NCBI GenBank assembly: GCA_900767875.1
Contig: CAAGAT010000019.1
Location: forward strand, 1 to 14,690
Length of the DNA stretch: 14,690 nt
Direction of reading: 5' to 3'
Source of the DNA: an uncultured Sutterella sp.
Lineage (GTDB): Bacteria; Pseudomonadota; Gammaproteobacteria; Burkholderiales; Burkholderiaceae_F
The position numbers were made by a program, and so were the translations under genes. The notes below the pieces were generated by a model, which made no database searches, was not told the DNA's origin, and saw nothing but the letters and a program-made list of their open reading frames with translations. Below, piece by piece: positions 1 through 5,221 of this stretch; the first letter of the stretch is position 1, and the number at the start of each line of letters is the position of its first letter.

Positions 1-239
1 AGCGCTTGACATAAGGAAGGCATGGCCCAGCAGGCCGCAGGCATCCTCCCGAGCCACGTGGCGGCGAACGCGGGGGTTAGGGGCGGAGCCCCTCAGGCGC
101 CGCAGGCGCCATCGACACGCTTCTCCAAGACAAAAACCAACCATCAGGCATCCCCATAAGGTAGTATCAAATGGCATGCGGGTTATCCCTTAAATTCGGA
201 TAGTTGCCCGCTAATTTCCCAAGAATCTTTTTTTACACC

Positions 240-893
240 ATGCTCAACACGCACCTTTACTGGGTCTTTCTTCTGGCGGCCGTCCCCACGATTCTCTCGC
301 CGGGTCCCGGGGTGCTCATGTCCCTGACTAATTCCATGCGCTATGGCCTCAAGCACGCGCAGCCGGGCATCGTGGGCGTGTCGGCGGGAACGCTTGTGGT
401 GGGCCTGATTTCCATGACGGGCCTGGGGGTGATCATTGCCGCGAGCCCCGCCGTCTACAACGCCGTGCGTCTGGCGGGGATCTTCTTTCTGCTTTACCTC
501 GGATACAAAAAGTTCGAGGCCAAGCCCTTTGCCCTGTGTCTGGCGCACCTTGAACGCGAGCATGGGGAGGTGCCCGAGGAAAAGGTCAGCGCCCTGCGGC
601 TTTTCTGGGAGGGCATCGTGCTGCAGATCAGCAACCCGGCCCTCATCATCTTTTACCTCTCCCTTTTCCCGCAGTGCATCGACGCGGCCCTTCCCTACTG
701 GCCGCAGGTGCTGCTTTTGACCGTCAACTACTTTTTCCTGGTCTGGATCATTCACTCGGGCTACGGGTGGCTGGGCTCGTGGGCGGCCTCGACTCTTCTT
801 AAGCCCGAAGCGGCCGTCTGGATCAACCGCGTGGCGGGGGCGGCCTACTGGCTGCTGGGGCTGGCGTTTCTCGTGCAGATGCTCACGGCGTGA
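240..893 (+). CDS. LysE/RhtB-family amino acid exporter
   Basis: This is an inner-membrane efflux protein of the LysE/RhtB translocator family, which exports amino acids or related small metabolites. The exact substrate cannot be read from the sequence. The 217-residue length fits the family (about 200-220). The family signature SPGPGVL lies at residues 20-26 in the first membrane segment, and ISNPALIIF in the middle resembles the family's NPK/NPxxxxFF motif. About five to six hydrophobic segments are visible, with a short charged loop (LEREHGEVPEEK) between the third and fourth. I chose ATG 240 because the family begins with a hydrophobic helix almost at once. An in-frame TTG at 204 would add 12 residues. 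Neither start has a good Shine-Dalgarno sequence. The gene stands alone, and the next gene is a tRNA on the other strand. Family assignment is firm; substrate is unknown. Confidence 0.88.
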   Translation: MLNTHLYWVFLLAAVPTILSPGPGVLMSLTNSMRYGLKHAQPGIVGVSAGTLVVGLISMTGLGVIIAASPAVYNAVRLAGIFFLLYLGYKKFEAKPFALCLAHLEREHGEVPEEKVSALRLFWEGIVLQISNPALIIFYLSLFPQCIDAALPYWPQVLLLTVNYFFLVWIIHSGYGWLGSWAASTLLKPEAAVWINRVAGAAYWLLGLAFLVQMLTA

Positions 894-987
894 CGGCCCG
901 CACGGGCCCGACGGGATCAAAGGGGCTGCGCCTTTGGCGGCCTGGTCGAGCCCGTGGCTCGGTGGTGTTGACGGGCGCAGATAATAC

Positions 988-1028
988 GCAGATAACAAAC
1001 AACCCCGCAGCGCATTCACTGACGGGGT
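988..1028 (-). terminator. Intrinsic terminator of tRNA-Ser
   Basis: On the minus strand just 3' of the tRNA, ACCCCG (1028-1023) pairs with CGGGGT (1007-1002). An inner CAG/CTG pair extends the stem across a one-base bulge. A T-rich tract (TTGTTTGTT) follows at lower coordinates. Position directly behind the tRNA and the T tail support a rho-independent terminator. Confidence 0.6.
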
Positions 1029-1037
1029 CGTTATTTG

Positions 1038-1127
1038 TGGCGGAAGGAGAGGGATTCGAACCCTCGATGCCCTATTGGACATGCCGCCTTTCCAGGGCGG
1101 TACAATCAACCACTCTGCCATCCTTCC
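1038..1127 (-). tRNA. tRNA-Ser, anticodon GGA
   Basis: This is a complete type II tRNA of 90 nt with encoded CCA. The acceptor stem is GGAAGGA (1127-1121) paired with TCCTTCC, followed by discriminator G and CCA ending at 1038. The anticodon stem CCGCC/GGCGG encloses the loop CTGGAAA, giving anticodon GGA (1093-1091), which reads the serine codons UCC and UCU. The T arm contains GGTTCGAATCC. A long variable arm lies between the anticodon and T arms, as expected for serine tRNAs. Its own terminator lies just downstream, and the dsbA-like gene is upstream on the same strand. I see no sign of an integrated element or a duplicated tRNA 3' end next to it. Confidence 0.97.
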
Positions 1128-1176
1128 GCGGTCTCTGAATCATCAGATCGAATTTTGATTTTGCTCCCTCTCGGGG

Positions 1177-1213
1177 GCTCTCCTCGTCGGAGAGCAGGCA
1201 TTATGCCTGCTCT
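1177..1213. repeat. Two overlapping, mutually exclusive inverted repeats
   Basis: GCTCTCC (1177-1183) pairs with GGAGAGC (1189-1195) around a 5-nt loop. AGAGCAGGCAT (1191-1201) forms a perfect 11-bp inverted repeat with ATGCCTGCTCT (1203-1213) around a single T. The two structures share bases 1191-1195, so both hairpins cannot form fully at once. On the plus strand a short T run (1213-1215) follows. On the minus strand, the direction of dsbA and the tRNA, no U tract follows, so a simple intrinsic terminator for dsbA is unlikely. It may be an operator, a processing hairpin or a bidirectional structure. Confidence 0.5.
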
Positions 1214-1341
1214 TTGGCAAATATGCAAGTGCGCCCGTGCCGCGGGGGTTTGAGGGCGATGAAGGAAGTTTTGACACCTCCTTCGGCCGCCCTCGGCGGG
1301 GGCCGATCGTCCCGCCCTCTTTTCCCGCTTTTTTCAATCGC

Positions 1342-1989
1342 TTAGGCGGCGCGGCGGGCGGCGCGGACTTTCTCGATGAGAAAGTTCAGGCACTCGAGCG
1401 TGCCGCGGTTGGTGCCGACCATGCTCGGGCTCGTCAGGTACATGCCGCCGACGGCCACGCTCGGCGTGCTGTCCACACCGTACTTGGGCCAGGCCTGCAT
1501 GGCCGCACGGGACTTGGCGTGCACAGAGAAAGACGCAAAGGCCTTGTCCCAGTCTTCGCCCGAGACGCCCTTTTGCACCATGAACGCGCGGATGTCGGCG
1601 CCCGCGTCGTTCATGTCGTAGGGCCGCTGCTGGTATACGACGCTTTCAAAGAAGGGCATGTGCAGCTTCTCGAGAAGCCCCAAGGCGTCGAGCGCGTAGT
1701 AGGTCTGCGTAAAGGGCATCAGGTTCTGACGCCAGGCCACGGGGTTGAGCACCACCTCGACGTCGGCGGGCAGCGTCTTGCTCCATACGGCGATGTGCGG
1801 CTCGAGGCGAATGCAGTGCGGGCAGTAGTAGGCAAAAAAGACGCGCACCTCGATTTTGTCCAGGCTCGTGCGCACGGGCGGCAGAATGGGCTGGTACTGG
1901 CGGCCGGCCACATAGGGGTCGGCCGCGAAGGCAAGGTTGGCAACAGGCGCCAGGGCGGCGCCCGTCAGCAAACTGCGGCGGCTGAGCAT
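1342..1989 (-). CDS. dsbA: Periplasmic thiol:disulfide oxidoreductase, DsbA family
   Basis: The protein introduces disulfide bonds into exported proteins in the periplasm and is normally re-oxidised by DsbB, which is not in this window. It has 215 residues, the usual DsbA size. The N-terminus is a signal peptide (about residues 1-22, ending LAFA|AD) that starts MLSRRSLLTG; the SRRxLL pattern resembles a Tat signal, though Sec export is also possible. The thioredoxin-fold active site CPHC is at residues 56-59, and the cis-proline loop is STPS (P176). An extra cysteine at residue 200 lies outside the active site. ATG 1989 has a GAGGA ribosome site 7 nt upstream. The gene is followed on the same strand by the hairpins at 1177-1213 and then tRNA-Ser. 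A DsbL-like paralogue is possible, so the symbol is by family. Confidence 0.9.
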   Translation of the reverse strand: MLSRRSLLTGAALAPVANLAFAADPYVAGRQYQPILPPVRTSLDKIEVRVFFAYYCPHCIRLEPHIAVWSKTLPADVEVVLNPVAWRQNLMPFTQTYYALDALGLLEKLHMPFFESVVYQQRPYDMNDAGADIRAFMVQKGVSGEDWDKAFASFSVHAKSRAAMQAWPKYGVDSTPSVAVGGMYLTSPSMVGTNRGTLECLNFLIEKVRAARRAA

Positions 1990-2394
1990 GTCGTAATCCT
2001 CATGGTCGTTGTTGTCAATGTTTGTGGGGAGCCGTGGGCGAGCACCGGCCCGAGCGCTTTGCCCGGCTCTTGGGGCCGACTCCCGATTCGGGGCGCAGTT
2101 TAGCGTGCCGCGCGAGGGTTTTCCTTAAGCCAGTCTTGTCCTCGCTCCGCTCGCCCTCACCCCCTGCACTTGATCGGGCGCAAGAGTTCCCTTGCCGCGC
2201 CGATGCTTTGATGGAACACAAGAAAAGGTGACTCACGGACGGGTTAACCCCCGCGGCACTTCCGTTTTCCCGGCGCTTTTGAAAGTAAGTCACTTACTTT
2301 TTTGTAAGTATCGGCTTTGCTCTCCTGTAAGATGCCTTTCCAAAAAGGGCGCCCCCATGAGAGGTAGAGGGCCCGCACCCCACAGGAGATAAAA
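1990..2394. other. Intergenic region between divergent dsbA and nosL-like genes
   Basis: These 405 bp separate two divergently transcribed genes and should hold both promoters. The dsbA side (about 2030-2110) is GC-rich with small inverted repeats such as CCCGATTCGGG. The nosL side becomes AT-richer after 2270 and contains the 19-bp palindrome at 2282-2300, a candidate promoter, and the nosL ribosome site AGGAG (2384-2388). I find no convincing gene: the open frames here have no ribosome site and no recognisable protein features. Confidence 0.7.
2282..2310. promoter_or_regulatory. Palindromic operator candidate upstream of nosL
   Basis: AAAGTAAGT-C-ACTTACTTT (2282-2300) is a perfect 19-bp palindrome with 9-bp arms. 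A third GTAAGT half-site lies at 2304-2309, and a related GTAAGA at 2327-2332. Size, symmetry and AT-rich arms resemble operators of dimeric TetR- or MarR-type repressors, but the cognate regulator is not in this window. TTGTAA (2302-2307) and TGTAAG (2326-2331), 18 bp apart, are a weak promoter pair, so a bound repressor would cover the -35 region. A role as an AT-rich hairpin terminator (loop GTCAC, then Ts) is an alternative. Confidence 0.55.
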
Positions 2395-2922
2395 ATGCAT
2401 CTTCGCCAATTTTGCCGTTTGACGGCGGCCGCGCTGACGGCCGCAACGCTCTCATTGGCCGCACAGGCGGCCGTGGCCCAAACGAACGGCACCGTGCCCA
2501 TCACCGATGGGGATCAATGCCACTCGTGCGACATGTGGATCACCAAGCACCCCGGTCCCAAGGGCGAGATCGTCACCACGAGCGGCAAGGTCTACAAGTT
2601 CTGCTCGACCAAGTGCATGCTGTGCACGCTGCGGCGCGTGGTCGAAAACGAAGCCATGAAGGGCATCTTCGTGCACGACGTCTCGAAGACCGACTGGGAC
2701 AAGCCCACAGAGGACGCTTTTATGGACGCCAAGAAGGCCTGGTTCGTGGGCGGCTCCGTGCGCAAGGCCACGATGGGCAAGTCCTTTGCCCCCTTCCCCA
2801 CCCGAGAGTTGGCCGAACAATTCCAAAAGGAGTTCGGCGGCAAGATCTACACCTATGAGGAACTCACGCCCGAAATTCTGGGCTGCCGTATGCCCCGCAA
2901 GCCTTTCGAGCCGATCCGTTAA
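2395..2922 (+). CDS. NosL-like periplasmic metal-binding protein
   Basis: NosL proteins are small copper-binding periplasmic proteins, best known for helping assemble the copper centres of nitrous oxide reductase. This 175-residue protein has a Sec signal peptide (about 1-28, ending AVA|QT) with no lipobox, whereas many NosL proteins are lipoproteins. The NosL signature follows: C42xxC45xM47, then PGPKGEI (53-59). A second cysteine cluster FCSTKCMLC (C70, C74, C77) and C164 are further candidate metal or disulfide residues. The AGGAG ribosome site is 6 nt before ATG 2395. No nosZ, nosD, nosF or nosY is nearby, so the partner enzyme is unknown, and it may serve another copper or thiol pathway. 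The DsbA-like gene upstream runs divergently and could handle its cysteines, which is inference. A palindromic operator candidate lies about 95 bp upstream. Confidence 0.8.
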   Translation: MHLRQFCRLTAAALTAATLSLAAQAAVAQTNGTVPITDGDQCHSCDMWITKHPGPKGEIVTTSGKVYKFCSTKCMLCTLRRVVENEAMKGIFVHDVSKTDWDKPTEDAFMDAKKAWFVGGSVRKATMGKSFAPFPTRELAEQFQKEFGGKIYTYEELTPEILGCRMPRKPFEPIR

Positions 2923-2969
2923 AGCCGCCGCCGGCACCTGACGGCGAGCTCCCGGGCTTTCTTTCTCCT
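2921..2969 (+). terminator. Probable intrinsic terminator after nosL-like gene
   Basis: AAAGCC, starting inside the stop codon (2921-2926), pairs with GGCTTT (2955-2960). An inner GCCG/CGGC helix occupies the loop. A pyrimidine/T-rich tail CTTTCTCCT follows. The long loop makes it moderate rather than strong. Confidence 0.4.
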
Positions 2970-3043
2970 ATGTCCGGGCTGCCCGCGACGGATCGGTTCG
3001 AGCCCACTCTCCGCTTCGTTCTTTCTTCTCTTCTGCCAAACGG

Positions 3044-3087
3044 CAAACGGGCCGCCCTCCTTTCGGAAAGCGGCCCGTCGGCGTTTG
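3044..3087 (-). terminator. Hairpin between convergent nosL-like gene and brnQ
   Basis: ACGGGCCGC (3047-3055) pairs with GCGGCCCGT (3070-3078), a 9-bp GC-rich stem. A small CTTT/AAAG helix lies inside the loop, and a flanking CAAAC/GTTTG pairing extends the base with a bulge. On the minus strand, 27 nt past the brnQ stop codon, a T-containing tail (TTTGCCGTTTG) follows. It probably terminates brnQ and may act in both directions. Confidence 0.55.
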
Positions 3088-3113
3088 GGACTCGTTTTAG
3101 GTCGGTCAGTCGA

Positions 3114-4448
3114 TTAGGGTTGCGCCGGACCCTGGGTCAGGGACTTGTGGATCATGCCGATCACAAAGCCCGCGACGGCAAACGGAATCCAACCGAGGCC
3201 ATAGGTGTGCAGGGGCACGTACTGCGCCAGAAGGGCTTCAAGGCCGCCCATGGCGATCTTGGCCGTCTGCAGACCGTTGTAGAAGGCCATGACGAACGTA
3301 AAGCCGATCGTCCAGGCCCACACGCAGCGCCGACCCCCGATGGCCTTGTGCAGGAAGCTCAGAATGACGAGCGCCACGCAGAGCGGATAGATGAACATCA
3401 GCACGGGAATGGTCGAGACGATGATGGTCTTGAGACCAAAGAGGCCGATGAGGTACGAGACGATCGTGAAGATCACCACCCAGGTGCCGTACTTGACGCG
3501 GCCGCCCGACAGGCTCAGGAAGTGCGCGGCCGTGCAGCTGATCAGGCCAATGGCCGTCGTCAGGCACGCCAGCAGCACCATGGCCGCCAGAAGGATGGCG
3601 CCGCCGTTGCCAAAGAGCACCTTGGCGCTCAAGGCCAGAATCGGGGCACCGGTTTCCTGCACGCCGATCACGCCGACGCTTTCGGCGCCGACCTTGGCGA
3701 TGAAGATGTAGATGATGCCCAAAAGAGGAGCGGCAATGAGCGCGGCCTTGCCCACTTCGCGGGCGATGTCGCCCTGCTTGGTAAAGCCGGCGTCACGCAC
3801 CACACCGATCGTCAGGGACGCAAAAATGAGCGCAGCGATGGCGTCCAGGGTGTTGTAGCCGTCCAGGATCCCCTGAATCACCGCCTTGACGGGCGTGCCG
3901 TAAGCGGCCGCCGGCGTCTGGGGATCACCCATGGGGGTGATGAAGCTCTTGAAGATGAAGACGACGAGCGTCAGAACCAAGAGCGGGGTCAGAACCTTGC
4001 CCACGCGGTCGACGAGCTTGTGGGGGCTGGCGGCCAGCCAGCCGGCCAGGCCCAGGAACACGGCCAGGAAAATGGGCATCAGGGTGCCCGCCTGCCCCGG
4101 ATCAATGAACGGAACGATGGCGATTTCCCAGGAGACGGTGCCCGTACGGGGAACGGCAAAGCACGGGCCGATCGCGAGGATACAGACGGTCGAGTAGAAC
4201 ACGCCGAACCAGGGGTGCACGCGGTTGCCGATTTCGCGCAGACCGGGCAGGCCCGAGTAGCCCACGGCCATGACGGTCAGAAGGGGCAGACCCACGCCCG
4301 TGATGCAAAAGCCCAGAAGGGCCCACCACACGTCGGTGCCGGAGGCTTGGCCCATGGAGGCCGGAAAGATCAGGTTGCCCGCGCCGAAAAAGAGCGCAAA
4401 GAGCATCAGACCGATGGGAATGAATTGCTTTCGGGAATCCGATTGCAT
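3114..4448 (-). CDS. brnQ: Branched-chain amino acid carrier, BrnQ/LivII family
   Basis: This is an inner-membrane cation-coupled symporter that imports leucine, isoleucine and valine (LIVCS family). The 444-residue length matches the family. The hallmark N-terminal motif FFGAGNLIFP is at residues 20-29. Other conserved family stretches are AIGPCFAVPRTG in the region after the third membrane segment and GYNTLDAIAALIFA near the middle. About twelve hydrophobic segments span the protein, and the C-terminus is short and polar. Start ATG 4448 is supported by AAGGTG 5 nt upstream and by the short charged N-terminus (QSDSRKQ) typical of BrnQ. It is a single-gene unit, convergent with the nosL-like gene and divergent from the cellulose operon. 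A strong hairpin lies just past its stop. Confidence 0.95.
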   Translation of the reverse strand: MQSDSRKQFIPIGLMLFALFFGAGNLIFPASMGQASGTDVWWALLGFCITGVGLPLLTVMAVGYSGLPGLREIGNRVHPWFGVFYSTVCILAIGPCFAVPRTGTVSWEIAIVPFIDPGQAGTLMPIFLAVFLGLAGWLAASPHKLVDRVGKVLTPLLVLTLVVFIFKSFITPMGDPQTPAAAYGTPVKAVIQGILDGYNTLDAIAALIFASLTIGVVRDAGFTKQGDIAREVGKAALIAAPLLGIIYIFIAKVGAESVGVIGVQETGAPILALSAKVLFGNGGAILLAAMVLLACLTTAIGLISCTAAHFLSLSGGRVKYGTWVVIFTIVSYLIGLFGLKTIIVSTIPVLMFIYPLCVALVILSFLHKAIGGRRCVWAWTIGFTFVMAFYNGLQTAKIAMGGLEALLAQYVPLHTYGLGWIPFAVAGFVIGMIHKSLTQGPAQP

Positions 4449-4935
4449 GTAAACACCTTAATTTTCTGCAATTGTTACGACTGAATTTCGGGGAACCGCC
4501 GCACGGGGGCATTCCGCCCTCAATGCGCATCCGGACGTTGGGTCCGAAAGAGAGCCGGCTCAGAGTCGACGGCACCAGGGGTCTCCTGAGCGTGCCCTCG
4601 CGTGCGTGAACCGAAAGCGCGGTCCCAATGCGAAAAGGCGTGCGCGTGAAGCTGTCGGTGGGCTTCGGTTTGGCGCTTGCGGCAGACGGGCCGCCGGCGG
4701 GCGGCTCGGCTCCTGTCCGAGACGAACCGGATCACGGCTCGAAACGGCGGCATTGGTTTCCGAACCACCGATTCTACGAGGAGAATGCGCGCCGTGCGAG
4801 TCCAAAGGCCCTCAAAACGGCCGGTTTCGTTGTTTTCGTGCGAAAACGCATCCGATTTAGGCGGTTTGTCCTAACTGTTTTTCCTTGGTTTTTTGCCCTC
4901 GCGCTGAAAAAGACGGTTTTGCAACTTGGCCCGAC

Positions 4936-4964
4936 TTTGCGGGGCAAACACGGATATTTACACT
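4936..4964 (+). promoter_or_regulatory. Weak promoter candidate for the bcs operon
   Basis: TTTGCG (4936-4941) and TACACT (4959-4964) are separated by 17 bp in the AT-richer part of the intergenic region. Read with TTGCGG (4937-4942) as the -35 element, the spacing is 16 bp. Matches to the sigma-70 consensus are only partial. If used, the transcript would have an untranslated leader of roughly 250 nt. Confidence 0.2.
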
Positions 4965-5009
4965 TTAGGTGGTGGTTTTTCCCGTCCAAGTGCGTATTCT
5001 GAGGGTGTA

Positions 5010-5027
5010 AGGGTTATCGTTAGCCCT
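5010..5027 (+). other. Small leader hairpin upstream of bcsA
   Basis: AGGGTTA (5010-5016) and TAGCCCT (5021-5027) can form a 7-bp RNA stem with one G-U pair around loop TCGT. The T-rich stretch GCTTTGTGTTTTC follows. If transcribed, it could act as a weak attenuator or a leader structure about 195 nt before the bcsA start. No competing anti-terminator is evident. Confidence 0.25.
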
Positions 5028-5221
5028 GCTTTGTGTTTTCGGCCGTGCGCGCGCAGGTCTGCGTCGGCTTGATGTTTTCCTTTGTTCGCGTCGGCGGACC
5101 GGTTCTGCGTGCAGCCCTCGTCCGCTCTTTTCGCAGGCTCCGGCGCCCTGCCCCGCGGCCCGCCTGGTGCGGCGCCCGACCTCGGGTACCCTCGGGGCCA
5201 CTTCAAACCACTGACTCGTAC

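Larger units (their letters stand above)
4449..5221. other. 773-bp divergent intergenic region, brnQ / bcs operon
   Basis: This region must carry the brnQ promoter (minus) and the bcs operon promoter (plus). From about 4500 to 4780 it is GC-rich with several short inverted repeats. From about 4820 to 5030 it is AT-richer, contains TTTGCGGGGCAAA (4936-4948) and is the likely bcs promoter zone. The frame of bcsA stays open upstream to a GTG at 5033, but that stretch is Arg/Pro-rich, has no ribosome site and does not look like the N-terminus of known BcsA. Several overlapping open frames on both strands look like GC-rich noise. I recognise no regulatory RNA, riboswitch or gene here. Confidence 0.6.

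Noticed and set aside
5..10. TTGACA near the left edge
   Set aside because: The sequence 16-18 bp downstream is GC-rich with nothing like a -10 element.
61..111. GC-rich short inverted repeats (GGGGCGGAGCCCC, GGCGCC-GCA-GGCGCC) left of the LysE-family gene
   Set aside because: No T tract and no gene end visible upstream; common in GC-rich intergenic DNA, and the neighbouring gene is outside the window.
2013..2018. Perfect TTGACA on the minus strand upstream of dsbA
   Set aside because: A -10 element at proper spacing would fall at 1990-1995 (TACGAC), directly before the ATG, placing transcription start inside the gene.
2970..4484. 504-codon plus-strand open frame opposite brnQ
   Set aside because: It is the antisense shadow of brnQ: rich in Gly, Ala, Arg, His and Asp with no hydrophobic or domain pattern, while the minus strand encodes a clear BrnQ.
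5033..5221. N-terminal 63-residue extension of BcsA
   Set aside because: Arg/Pro-rich, starts with GTG without a ribosome site, and has no counterpart in the BcsA family, whose first helix lies about 40 residues after the usual start.
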